In this document: one piece after another, positions 55,076 through 63,927 of the stretch
How positions within the stretch are numbered: position 1 is the first letter of the stretch
Layout of the letters: every line of letters starts with the position of its first letter
NCBI RefSeq assembly: GCF_900143565.1
Contig: NZ_FREX01000014.1
Coordinates: 40,197-104,196 of the forward strand
Origin: Pseudovibrio sp. Alg231-02
GTDB taxonomy: Bacteria; Pseudomonadota; Alphaproteobacteria; Rhizobiales; Stappiaceae
DNA length: 64,000 nucleotides
Reading direction: 5' to 3'
Translations under genes and position numbers: made by a program
The notes under the pieces: generated by a model
Told to the model about the DNA's origin: nothing
The model's input: the letters and a program-made list of their open reading frames with translations, nothing else
Database searches by the model: none

Positions 55076-56221
55076 ATGCAAAGCATACACGATGAAATGG
55101 TCCAGCGGCTTTATGCCAATATCGCTCTTGGTGAGGATATTGGGCAGGCTTTTGAGCCTATGGCATCGTCCTTTCGTGAAACCATGCTCTGTTACAAGAT
55201 CGTCTCGCTCAGCTCGCTTGAATATCATCACATGACTTTCCTCAATACAAAAGAGGACATGGAAGCAAAAATACTTGCTGCGGGCCAGAGCAATCCATTG
55301 CCCCGATTTGCTAAATTTGCCCCATTGAATGCCTTGATTCATACCGAGGATTTCATCAGCCAAGATGAAATTCGGGATACTGATTTCTTTGATCTGGTCT
55401 TCAGCGATTATGGAGTGTTTGATCGTGTTCGCGGCTTTATGATCCACCGTCAGGGGATGGATGCGGCCATGGTTTCTGTAGCAGTGCAATCTGATTTTGA
55501 TGGTCCTGATGCAATGCAGCTTGAGAAAACTCTTGAAACTGTCAGACCTCATTTTCAAAATGCGTTTTCGGTTGCGTTGCATCTTGAGCAAAGACGCGGT
55601 TTGACTGACGCCTACTCCTTCTGGCTGGATCGTATTCCAAGTGCGGCGTTTATTTTGGATCAAGGGCATCACGTTGCTTTTGCCAACAAGCAGGCAGAGG
55701 TGTTTTTCAGTTCCAGCCAGAGCTTCTTTATTGATCGTCGTGGAGAGATTTCCTCACGCCATAATGAGCATCGAAAGTTGTTTGAGGATGCGATTTTACG
55801 GTGTCGGACGTCTGGCAAGCCTCTGGGGCCACTGGTCCTGAATGGTGAGGCGGCGCCCAATCCGTTCTTTGTTGTGATGCCTATCAATGTGCTTTCAGAG
55901 ACGCCTGCTTATCTGGCGCCCTTTGTACGCGGGCCGCAGCCACTCCTTTGCATGATAATGGATCCGGGTGACCAGCCCTTGGCGGAGTTGGACAACCTTC
56001 AACGTTATTTTGGGGTGTCCAAACGTGAGGCTGAGTTGCTTCAGTATCTGGTTCGTGGGGCATCTGTGGGTGAGACCTCTCACGCTCTGGAGATCAGCTA
56101 CAACACTGCACGCAATCATATGGCGCGAATTGCCGACAAGGTTTCTGTAAATTCTCAAAGTGAGTTGGTTCGACTTGCGAGTGACCTGGCTGCAAGGGTG
56201 CCGCGACAGAACGTGAGATAA
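55076..56221 (+). CDS. LuxR-type transcriptional regulator
   Basis: 381 residues. The N-terminal ~300 residues form one or two PAS/GAF-like sensing modules (no clear AHL signature); the C-terminus has the GerE HTH (VSKREAELLQYLVRGASVGE, ISYNTARNHMARIADKV). Start ATG 55076 next to GTG 55073. Signal unknown. The HTH part has a decayed copy directly downstream. Confidence 0.88.
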   Translation: MQSIHDEMVQRLYANIALGEDIGQAFEPMASSFRETMLCYKIVSLSSLEYHHMTFLNTKEDMEAKILAAGQSNPLPRFAKFAPLNALIHTEDFISQDEIRDTDFFDLVFSDYGVFDRVRGFMIHRQGMDAAMVSVAVQSDFDGPDAMQLEKTLETVRPHFQNAFSVALHLEQRRGLTDAYSFWLDRIPSAAFILDQGHHVAFANKQAEVFFSSSQSFFIDRRGEISSRHNEHRKLFEDAILRCRTSGKPLGPLVLNGEAAPNPFFVVMPINVLSETPAYLAPFVRGPQPLLCMIMDPGDQPLAELDNLQRYFGVSKREAELLQYLVRGASVGETSHALEISYNTARNHMARIADKVSVNSQSELVRLASDLAARVPRQNVR

Positions 56222-56291
56222 CAGTTCCTGAGGATTTGAATGGTGTTCAGATGTAGTACTTCCTGAACAGTGTCTTGTTGTTGACTTGTCT

Positions 56292-56444
56292 ATGCGGGAG
56301 ACAGCTGACAAAATGCATATCAGCTACAATACTGCGCGCAATCATATGGCACGAATAACGGAAAAGGCTGGCTTTGGGTCTCAAAGTGAGCTTGTTCGCA
56401 TTGCCAGTGATCTTGCTGCGCGAGTTCCATCCTCATTGTCATAG
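56292..56444 (+). pseudogene. Remnant duplicate of the LuxR HTH
   Basis: 50 codons whose translation parallels the end of the upstream regulator: HISYNTARNHMARITEKAG and SQSELVRIASDLAARVP versus EISYNTARNHMARIADKVS and SQSELVRLASDLAARVP. The N-terminal part of a regulator is absent (in-frame stop shortly upstream). DNA identity is high but with many synonymous changes, so it is not a recent copy. It could still be expressed as a mini-HTH protein. Confidence 0.75.
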
Positions 56445-56461
56445 CAATAAAGGTTCTTGCA

Positions 56462-56998
56462 TTGCATAAACGTATTTATGTCTTTGGAGCTTCATGCGCA
56501 GGTTTAACCACGCTTGGCCATCGACTTGCTCATGCTCTGTCAGTTCCTCATGTGGATTCTGATGATTACTTTTGGGAGCAAACAGAACGACCCTTCTCAG
56601 TAAAACGGCCTGAAGAAGAGCGTGTTGCTCTCATGAAACCAGCGATGGGCGAAGGTGGTTGGGTTTTGAGTGGAGCTTGTGAGGGCTGGGCGAAGGAGCT
56701 TGTCTCTCAAAGCACGCTTGTTGTTTTCATCAGTGTACCGCAAGACGAGCGCTTGCAGCGATTGAAAAAACGAGAAATGGAACGTTTTGGGGATCGTATT
56801 CTTGAAGGTGGCGACATGTTTGAGACGCACGAGGCTTTCTTTCAGTGGGCATCGCAGTATGAGCAACCCGACTTTTCTGGCAGGAGCCGGCACAGGCATG
56901 AAGCCTGGCTGAAAGAATGCAAAATGCCTGTATTGCGTCTTGATGGAAGATTAGAGCGTGATGATCTGGTTGCAAAAGTACTGCAAATACCTGCATGA
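56462..56998 (+). CDS. P-loop nucleoside/adenylate-kinase-like protein
   Basis: 178 residues, TTG start. Degenerate Walker A GASCAGLTTLG lacks the usual Lys, as in many members of this AAA_18/adenylate-kinase-like group; HVDSDDYFW and GGWVLSGACEGW follow, with a lid-like RSRHRHEAWL. Substrate unknown. Follows the LuxR remnant. Confidence 0.75.
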   Translation: MHKRIYVFGASCAGLTTLGHRLAHALSVPHVDSDDYFWEQTERPFSVKRPEEERVALMKPAMGEGGWVLSGACEGWAKELVSQSTLVVFISVPQDERLQRLKKREMERFGDRILEGGDMFETHEAFFQWASQYEQPDFSGRSRHRHEAWLKECKMPVLRLDGRLERDDLVAKVLQIPA

Positions 56999-57223
56999 GC
57001 ATTGCATAATCAATAGTTTATGGGCTTTTGTAGATAAAAATAGATTTTATATTCTAAAATGTCACCGCGATTATTTGAGTGAATGTAGATTTACGTAAAG
57101 GACAGGTGTGAAATTAAAGAGTAGATCTACTTGTGTGTTCAATATGAATATTACATGTGTTTGATTGTGCTTTGTCGATTCTCTAGTTTATATAATTTTG
57201 ATTTAAATTTTTGGAGAATTGCG

Positions 57224-57607
57224 ATGAAATACATTTGTGTCTTCCTGTTTGTGGTGTTCTCATTCAGCGCAAATGCTGAGTTGATCAGGTCTCAGGTTGC
57301 GGCAAACCGTACTGCAAAACTTAACGTTTATAGCTATTACGTTCCTGAAACATGCAGCTCTGCGACCTTACCAAAAGTCTCTTTTGTTAAGAAGCCGGAG
57401 CATGGTGTCGTTCGTTTTGTGCAGTCCCGATCTGCACTGCCAAAGACAGCCGGCAAATGTGCGGGTAAACAGACGAACGATCTGATCATGTACTATTCGC
57501 CGGATAAAGACTTTCGAGGCACAGATAAGGTCGTGACCAAATTTCGGATGTATTCGGCAGGACGTGTCATATCTGGCGGGAACACATATGAGATCGAAAT
57601 TAAGTAA
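57224..57607 (+). CDS. Small secreted protein, Big_9-like single domain (paralog B)
   Basis: 127 residues. Start ATG 57224 with GGAG upstream; signal peptide with hydrophobic core CVFLFVVFSFSANA. Mature part matches the 12129-12518 protein: Cys before A(T/M)(L/P)xVxxxKxPxHG, Cys-x-Gly-Lys, YYSPDKDFRGTDK, SGR...GGNTYEIEIK. Two cysteines conserved in both could form a disulfide. Role unknown. Followed by a terminator. Confidence 0.7.
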   Translation: MKYICVFLFVVFSFSANAELIRSQVAANRTAKLNVYSYYVPETCSSATLPKVSFVKKPEHGVVRFVQSRSALPKTAGKCAGKQTNDLIMYYSPDKDFRGTDKVVTKFRMYSAGRVISGGNTYEIEIK

Positions 57608-57629
57608 CAGTCCGTCTTACTGTAGCATG

Positions 57630-57667
57630 AGCAACCGTTCGGTTTATCATTACCGAGCGGTTTTTTT
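57630..57667 (+). terminator. Intrinsic terminator after paralog B
   Basis: AACCGTTCGGT pairs with ACCGAGCGGTT (G-T pair), followed by a run of eight T residues. Confidence 0.85.
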
Positions 57668-57782
57668 TGGGTTTCAGCCGTCGTTATGACGGCGTACGGG
57701 GATGAATTTCATTGAGGCTGATTTGTCTGTCTGAAGGGTTTAAGGCTGCTGGCAGTATCTCCTCATATTATGGGTTTTTTGA

Positions 57783-57872
57783 GTGAAAAACTCAATTGTG
57801 ATCATCTTGATGGCAATTATATTGTCGGCTGGCTGCGCATTTTCTTTCAAGTCGTAGTGATGAAGGCGCTTA
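57783..57872 (+). CDS. Candidate 29-residue lipoprotein
   Basis: GTG-started frame MKNSIVIILMAIILSAGC..., with a hydrophobic signal and lipobox LSAGC ending in SSRSDEGA. The size resembles entericidin-type peptides. The ribosome site is weak, so expression is uncertain. Confidence 0.35.
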
Positions 57873-58014
57873 ATGTTGACATGAGCTCAGCAATGCCTAA
57901 GAGTTAATTGATGAATTTTCGTAGTGGTTTGGTCAGGGAGGACTGAGCGACTGCAAGAACTAATAAGCCGGGACATAATAGTATCGCCAAACTAGCCGGC
58001 CGGGGGAGAGTAAT

Positions 58015-61000
58015 ATGCGTCTGTTTTCCTACAAAAACAGAAAGGTTCATCTTGGACCATATCCTTCTGAACGATTGAAGCGGACGCATGAGGCAGTTGA
58101 TCTGAGGCGTGTGCCCGAGGTGATGCCAACGGTTTTCTCACAGGCCGGTAATCCAGAGATCCTGAGCAACTCGATGGCATCCTTCAGCGCGATCATGGAT
58201 GCGATCCGTGATGGGGCACACAACGCCAAGCTCTCAGAGATCCCGGATGATCCGCAGGAGAGAGCTAATCACCTCAAAGCTGCTGGGTACTTCTTCGATG
58301 CCACGATGATGGGTACTTGTGATCTGGTTCCTGATCATTTTCTTGAGCGATCACTGCGCAATCCTGATCTGGATAAGCTCGCAAAAGATCTTCAGACCTT
58401 TCAGCCCAAGACTCTGGCAGCTGGCATCGACGTGACCATGGCTGATGTCCGCGACAGTGCCGCATCCACCCCGGGAGCTGTGACACATCATGGCTCTGCG
58501 CTGGTGGTGCTGATGGAGCATCCGCGTGAGCCGAGAGCTGATGAGCCCGGTGGCGACTGGATTGTGGGTACCTGTGAGCAACGTTCTGCTATTCGTGCAG
58601 CTGAAGTGGCTGTGGTTCTGGCCAACTATCTGCGCCTGTTGGGTGTTGAGGCGCGTGCGCATACCACGAGCAGTGCTGATGTGGATCTGAACCGACTGGC
58701 GGTTTCTGCCGGATTGGTGGAAGTGCTTGAAGAAGACGGTGAAACGGTTGTCTCCAATCCATATGTTGGCCGCGAGTTTACACTGGCAGCTGTGACAACC
58801 ACGCTTGAGCTAACATCAGATCAGCCGCTTGCACCACGGAAACTATCGGATATCTGGAGTTCTCACGGCCCTGCATGGCAGCTGGGCATGGGGACATTCA
58901 AGAATGCCTTCAATCGCAAACCGTTTGAGAACCGCGATTACCACTTGGGGGCGTTCCCGTTTGAGAAGATCAAGCGGGTAGACGAGACAACGACCTTTAT
59001 CGATGAGCCGCGCGTGCCGCGTGTCCCCAAACGGACGGACATGTTTGCGCGTGCTCTTTTTGGTGACATGGGCAAGCCCCTTCAGGAAGCTGCTAAAAAT
59101 GGGGGGTATCTCGCCAAAAACCCGATGGGGTACTGCGCCCGCCGTGCGCTTGCCGCGCTGATCTTGCTGCAAGATGGTGAGACCGCCTCTGAAGTTTCGC
59201 CGAGTGCGGTAGACCCGGATAAAAACGCGGCCAACGTAAAGTCGGCACTCTATTTCCTTGGTGCTGATGCAGTTGGCCTATCCCGCTGCCCAGATCACGC
59301 CTACTATTCTCACGATGCACGCGGTGAGCCAATTACGCCTTACCATAAAAACGCGATCTCCATTCTGGTGGATCAAGGGCATGAGACGATGGAGGGCGCA
59401 AGCGGGGATGATTGGATCTCCGGTGCACAGTCGATGCGAGCGTATCTGCGAACCTCCATTATTGGGGGGATCGTTGCTGAGCAAATCCGCCGCCTGGGGT
59501 ATCCGGCCCGCTGTCATTCTGTCGTTGATGGTGAAGTTCTTCAGCCACCGCTGTTACTGCTTTCTGGCCTTGGTGAAGTGAGCCGTATTGGCGAGGTTAT
59601 TCTGAACCCTTACCTTGGCCCGCGCTTAAAGTCCGGCGTGGTGACGACGGATATGCCGTTCACCTACGACAAGCCAATTGATTTTGGCCTACAACGCTTT
59701 TGCGAAAGCTGCAATAAATGTGCGCGTGAGTGTCCATCTGGGGCGATCACAGCTGGGCCGAAACGTATGTTCAATGGCTACGAGATCTGGAAGTCAGACT
59801 CTGAGAAGTGCGCGCGTTACCGTGTGTCCCAGCCAGCGGGATCCTTGTGTGGTCGCTGCATGAAAACATGTCCGTGGAATCTTGAAGGATTGTTCAGCGA
59901 AGCTCCGTTCCGCTGGACAGCAATGAAGATGCCATCTTCTGCCAAAGTTCTTGCCAAGCTGGATGACAAGCTTGGCAACGGATCCATAAACCCTGTCAAA
60001 AAGTGGTGGTGGGATCTGGTTGCGAGCGGTGATGGTAATTATGTGATCGCTGAAGGGACCAATGAGCGCGAGTTGCAGCTCGACCTTGATCTTAAATATG
60101 AAGATCAGACGCTGGCGGTGTATCCAGCCAATCTTGCGCCGCATCCATGGCCATTTCCGTTCATGATGGACCGGGAAGCTGGGATCAAGGCCTATCAGGG
60201 TATGATTTCAGCTGAAGAATACAAAGCCCGCCTTGCTGCTGGGTCGAATGACCTGGCTCCTGTTTATGAGGTCAGTGCGAGTTCGTCTCCGGTCTTAGCA
60301 GTTCGCCTGTCTAAGGTGGATGTGGAAGCGGAAGGTGTATCCCGCTACGAGTTTATGCTGGACGACGGCTCGCCGTTGCCTGTGTTTGAAGCCGGAGCGC
60401 ATATTGATGTTGTTGTGGCTCCTGAGTTTTTGCGCCAGTACTCACTGGCGGGCGATCCGGCAGACAGCAGTAAATACGTGATTGGTGTTTTGGAAGAAAA
60501 AGAGGGGCGCGGCGGTTCAGCGCTCATGCACCGGATCTTCGATGAAAGACGCCGGGTTTTCATCTCCAAGCCGATCAATCATTTTCCGTTGCATGAAGAT
60601 GCAAAGAAAACCCTACTCTTTGGTGGTGGAATTGGCGTGACACCAATGATTGCAATGGCGCATCGTTTGCATGTGCTTGGGAAGCCTTTTGAGTTGCACT
60701 ACTGTTTCCGTCATCGCCACAAGGCTGGGTTCATCGATGAAATTCAGCGAGCACCTTGGGCGGATAAGGCTTTCATTCATTGTTCTAGTGAAGGAACGCG
60801 GGCAGATCTGAGTACAATTCTGGCTGACTTTGAAGACGGCTATCATGTTTACACGTGTGGTCCGGATGTCTTTATGGATGGAGTGCTGGAGACTGCTGCT
60901 GCTCAAGGCTGGTCTGAGGAGAGCTTGCATAAAGAGTATTTCTCGGTTCCAGATCAGGGTGATTATGTCAACACAAGCTTTTTTGTAAAACTGGCGTCAA

Positions 61001-61239
61001 CGGGTGAGCGTATTGAGATCCCGGAGGACAAGAGCGTAGCTGATGTCCTGAATGAGAAGGGAATTTCCGTGCCAACCAAATGCTCGGATGGCATCTGCGG
61101 GGTCTGCACGGCCAAATATCAAGGTGCCGAAGTGGAGCATCGTGATTTCGTGCTGAGTGGGAAAGAAAAAGAAGACACTCTGGTTCTGTGCTGTTCCCGG
61201 GCGAAGAATGAGGGCGTCGAGCTTCGACTTGAGCTCTAG
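58015..61239 (+). CDS. Fused cobalamin-dependent reductive dehalogenase with reductase module
   Basis: 1074 residues; ATG with GGGGGAG upstream; no Tat signal. Order: N-terminal degenerate copy of the B12-binding fold (~1-285), second catalytic copy (~290-560), two 4Fe-4S clusters (C563/566/569/573; C599 or C612/615/619 with CPWN), then an FNR-type FMN/NAD(P)H reductase (~755-985, RQYSLAGDP, LLFGGGIGVTPMIAMA) and a C-terminal 2Fe-2S domain (C1023/1028/1031 and C1059 or 1060). This is the architecture of self-sufficient catabolic dehalogenases (BhbA/NpRdhA type, acting on halogenated phenols or hydroxybenzoates). No membrane anchor rdhB is present. Confidence 0.93.
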   Translation: MRLFSYKNRKVHLGPYPSERLKRTHEAVDLRRVPEVMPTVFSQAGNPEILSNSMASFSAIMDAIRDGAHNAKLSEIPDDPQERANHLKAAGYFFDATMMGTCDLVPDHFLERSLRNPDLDKLAKDLQTFQPKTLAAGIDVTMADVRDSAASTPGAVTHHGSALVVLMEHPREPRADEPGGDWIVGTCEQRSAIRAAEVAVVLANYLRLLGVEARAHTTSSADVDLNRLAVSAGLVEVLEEDGETVVSNPYVGREFTLAAVTTTLELTSDQPLAPRKLSDIWSSHGPAWQLGMGTFKNAFNRKPFENRDYHLGAFPFEKIKRVDETTTFIDEPRVPRVPKRTDMFARALFGDMGKPLQEAAKNGGYLAKNPMGYCARRALAALILLQDGETASEVSPSAVDPDKNAANVKSALYFLGADAVGLSRCPDHAYYSHDARGEPITPYHKNAISILVDQGHETMEGASGDDWISGAQSMRAYLRTSIIGGIVAEQIRRLGYPARCHSVVDGEVLQPPLLLLSGLGEVSRIGEVILNPYLGPRLKSGVVTTDMPFTYDKPIDFGLQRFCESCNKCARECPSGAITAGPKRMFNGYEIWKSDSEKCARYRVSQPAGSLCGRCMKTCPWNLEGLFSEAPFRWTAMKMPSSAKVLAKLDDKLGNGSINPVKKWWWDLVASGDGNYVIAEGTNERELQLDLDLKYEDQTLAVYPANLAPHPWPFPFMMDREAGIKAYQGMISAEEYKARLAAGSNDLAPVYEVSASSSPVLAVRLSKVDVEAEGVSRYEFMLDDGSPLPVFEAGAHIDVVVAPEFLRQYSLAGDPADSSKYVIGVLEEKEGRGGSALMHRIFDERRRVFISKPINHFPLHEDAKKTLLFGGGIGVTPMIAMAHRLHVLGKPFELHYCFRHRHKAGFIDEIQRAPWADKAFIHCSSEGTRADLSTILADFEDGYHVYTCGPDVFMDGVLETAAAQGWSEESLHKEYFSVPDQGDYVNTSFFVKLASTGERIEIPEDKSVADVLNEKGISVPTKCSDGICGVCTAKYQGAEVEHRDFVLSGKEKEDTLVLCCSRAKNEGVELRLEL

Positions 61240-61557
61240 ACGAATTTTTCATGATGTGGTTTTGACGTTTTGAGGTGGGAGCTGTTGTTTCCGCCTCTTA
61301 TAACTTTCTAGTGCTCTCCTGTAGCTAAGTTAGAATGCGCGCTGTTTGTCGAGATTTCTGAATTGGCGAGAGCATGTATTCATCTAGATCAGTGGATTAC
61401 GCCCTTATTGCTATTGGCCGTAATGCTCAACCGAACTTAGAGCAACTTTAAGGGCTGAAAATTCCAGAGGTTGATTGGGCTGCTGGATTCTCCCATTGGC
61501 CAATTCCCTCAAATATAACGGTGTTATATTTTTATTGAGTCGTTATGGGAGGGAACT
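61240..61557. other. Intergenic region before crotonase gene
   Basis: 318 bp. A 25-codon frame (61374-61451, starting MYSSRSVDYALIAIG) has a weak ribosome site and may be a leader peptide or chance. The TetR-type operator is at its right end. Confidence 0.35.
61511..61531. promoter_or_regulatory. Perfect palindrome, operator for crotonase/TetR operon
   Basis: AAATATAAC (61511-61519), GGT, GTTATATTT (61523-61531): perfect 9-bp arms, 27 bp upstream of the ATG. A likely site for the TetR protein encoded by the second gene. Confidence 0.7.
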
Positions 61558-62415
61558 ATGACTAAGGTACTTTATGAAAAAGATGGCCGTATCGCACGCA
61601 TTACACTGAACAGGCCTGAGGTGATGAATGCTATTGATATGGATATTCCGCAAGAGCTGGCGGCTTGTGTGGCACGGGCGAACTCAGATGACGGTGTTCA
61701 TGTCATTGTGCTTGGCGGTAATGGGCCTGCGTTTTGTGCGGGATATGACCTGACGGCTTATGCTGAAACGGAGGGAAGTAATCCGGGTGTTCAGGAAATG
61801 CCTTGGGATCCTATGAAGGATTATGCCTTCATGAAACAAAACACAGATCTATTTATGTCGTTGTGGCGCAGTTATCGGCCTGTCATTGCAAAAGTGCATG
61901 GCCATGCCGTTGCAGGTGGTTCCGACATTGCATTGTGTTCTGACATGATTGTTATGGCAGAGGATGCGCATATTGGTTACATGCCGGTCCGAGTGTGGGG
62001 ATGTCCTACAACTGCAATGTGGGTTTATCGGCTTGGCCCGGAACGTGCAAAACGCATGCTGTTGACTGGCGACAAAATTGATGGTCGAGAGGCAGAGCGA
62101 ATTGGTCTGATCCATAAAGCTGTGCCCTTAGATCAAATTGATGAGGAAGTTGAAAAGCTTGCTGAGCGGATGGCTGGTATTCCGGTGAACCAGCTGATGA
62201 TGCAAAAACTCATGATCAACCAGGCGATTGAGTCCATGGGGCTTTACCAGACGCAAATGATAGCGACGCTCTTTGATGGTATTACGCGCCATAGCCCTGA
62301 AGGCATGAATTTTAAACAGCGGGCGGAAGACGTGTCTTGGAAACAGGCTGTTCGCGAGCGTGATCAGGGCACATTTGATTGGACCGCTAATCGCCCGATT
62401 AATGCGCCTCTTTAA
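61558..62415 (+). CDS. Enoyl-CoA hydratase/isomerase family protein
   Basis: 285 residues, strong GGAGGG site. Crotonase signatures ITLNRPEVMNAIDMDIP, GPAFCAGYDLTAY and HGHAVAGGSDIALCSDMIVM; the catalytic Glu-type positions are altered toward MPVRVWGCPTTAMWVYR. It could be a hydratase, isomerase or dehydratase. It precedes a TetR gene by 11 bp and probably forms a self-regulated operon. Any link with the dehalogenase (ring-cleavage products) is only by position. Confidence 0.85.
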   Translation: MTKVLYEKDGRIARITLNRPEVMNAIDMDIPQELAACVARANSDDGVHVIVLGGNGPAFCAGYDLTAYAETEGSNPGVQEMPWDPMKDYAFMKQNTDLFMSLWRSYRPVIAKVHGHAVAGGSDIALCSDMIVMAEDAHIGYMPVRVWGCPTTAMWVYRLGPERAKRMLLTGDKIDGREAERIGLIHKAVPLDQIDEEVEKLAERMAGIPVNQLMMQKLMINQAIESMGLYQTQMIATLFDGITRHSPEGMNFKQRAEDVSWKQAVRERDQGTFDWTANRPINAPL

Positions 62416-62426
62416 TGTGAGAAACG

Positions 62427-63041
62427 ATGCCTGATTTACATGATCAAGAAAGCACCAAGGTTGATGCCCGCCAAATGCGGGCAGATCACCTGAGAAGGGC
62501 ACGCCGGTCGCTCATTGTGAATGCTGCACGTGATGTTTTCACAAAAGAAGGTCTCGACGGGGCTTCGATGCGCTCCATTGCCCGAACGGCCGGATGTACG
62601 ACCGGTGCGATCTACCCTTATTTTCATAGCAAAGAAGAGCTTTACTGTGCTGTTTTACAAGAAGCGCTAGAGCAGCTGCATATCAACGTTACCGAGGCCA
62701 TTGAAACCTGCTTGTCTATAGAAGAGAAGGCTCAGGCTGGTGTACTTGCATTCTTTGATTTCTATAATGAACGCCCGGATGATCTTGCTTTGGGTTTGTA
62801 TGTGTTCAGTGGATTGAAGCGGGTTGGATTGGGGCGTGAGCTTGATGGTGTTCTTAACGTGCAAGTTAGTAGGGTGATTGCATTGATTGAGGGGTGCGCT
62901 CGTGCTGGAGGACGGTCTCCCGAATGGCCGGCTGGTGCGATTGCACATTGCATGGGGTTGTTAGTGATGGAGCATACTGGCCGATTGTCTCACTGGGACT
63001 ATGACGGGCGCTACCTGTTGGAGCAATTTTTACTTCGATGA
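62427..63041 (+). CDS. TetR-family regulator
   Basis: 204 residues. HTH: SLIVNAARDVFTKEGLDGAS, then GCTTGAIYPYFHSKEELYCA. The ligand domain ends in HTGRLSHWDYDGRYLLEQFL. Operon partner of the crotonase and expected to bind the palindrome at 61511-61531; a short N-terminal extension rich in charged residues precedes the HTH. Confidence 0.88.
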   Translation: MPDLHDQESTKVDARQMRADHLRRARRSLIVNAARDVFTKEGLDGASMRSIARTAGCTTGAIYPYFHSKEELYCAVLQEALEQLHINVTEAIETCLSIEEKAQAGVLAFFDFYNERPDDLALGLYVFSGLKRVGLGRELDGVLNVQVSRVIALIEGCARAGGRSPEWPAGAIAHCMGLLVMEHTGRLSHWDYDGRYLLEQFLLR

Positions 63042-63578
63042 TTGGCCCTTGCCTCCTTTCTAGATGAAAGCCGGATGGTGCATTCCAGCTTGGCGAAATG
63101 TAAATTAGCCTACAGCAGAGCGCGATCTACTTAATAAGTTCATTATTCAATTGTCAAAGAACTCGGATTTTACTGATAGTCGGGTTGTCTATGTTGGTTT
63201 TGATAGTGCAGCTTGTTTTGATCTCGGTCTATTCCCGTAATGTTCTCCTTGAGTCTTTGTTGGTGGTGATTGGGTTGCTATTTGGAATTGGTTTGATTTG
63301 AAGGCTTGAGGTGGTTTGAGTTTGGCCGTCTGCTTCGGGGTGCTAATGTCGTTTGTGCTTGTCGCATGTTGGACAGGAGTATTTGCGGTGAAGTGTAGGG
63401 CTGATGCGAACGCGCTTTTGTCGTGGTGCGTGCAGTTTCCGGCTAAAGCTGCACTTTCTTGTCGTGATGGATGCGGTGCCGGATTGAATTGAACGTTCTC
63501 TTGGACCTGGGGTTGCTGAGTTAAATGAGCTGCAGTGCTTTTGCTGACTTGATTTAAAGTGCTGGCTTTGTGGTTTGT
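63042..63578. other. Gene-free stretch
   Basis: No family-matching ORF. A 36-codon hydrophobic frame at 63191-63301 (MLVLIVQLVLISVYSRNVLL, then a second hydrophobic run) lacks a clear ribosome site and is not called as a gene. Confidence 0.3.
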
Positions 63579-63632
63579 CCGATGCCGATGCCGATGCCGA
63601 TGCCGATGCCGATGCCGATGCCGATGCCGATG
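63579..63632 (+). repeat. Hexanucleotide microsatellite (CCGATG)9
   Basis: Nine perfect copies of CCGATG, followed by a variant CCGGTG. In frame it would code (Asp-Ala)n on one strand and (Ser-Ala)n on the other, but neither frame has other protein-like features. Confidence 0.95.
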
Positions 63633-63927
63633 CCGGTGTTGTCGTATTGAGTGCGGGGATATGTTTTTCTGGAGCGGGGATAGATGTTGGCAGATGGGGA
63701 ATAAGTCTGCTGCTGAGCCTTGCTTCTGGTTGCTTCTTTGGACTGACTAGGTGCGAGGTCTTTTGTAGCCTTGCTTCGCCGTTTGACCTGCTGGTTTTAC
63801 ATAGCAACGTAACATTGCAGGTTTGAACGCAAAAAAACGCAAAGCCTCTCAAATCTGGCGTTGTGGCGTTTTTAGGCTGCTGAAGGTGGTTTTTGTTGTT
63901 GTGCTTCGAGTGTTGGTTTGGCTTTTG

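Noticed and set aside
63343..63852. Open frames coding (Ser-Ala)n and (Asp-Ala)n across the hexamer repeat
   Set aside because: The frames exist only because of the microsatellite; flanks show no protein-like features or ribosome site.
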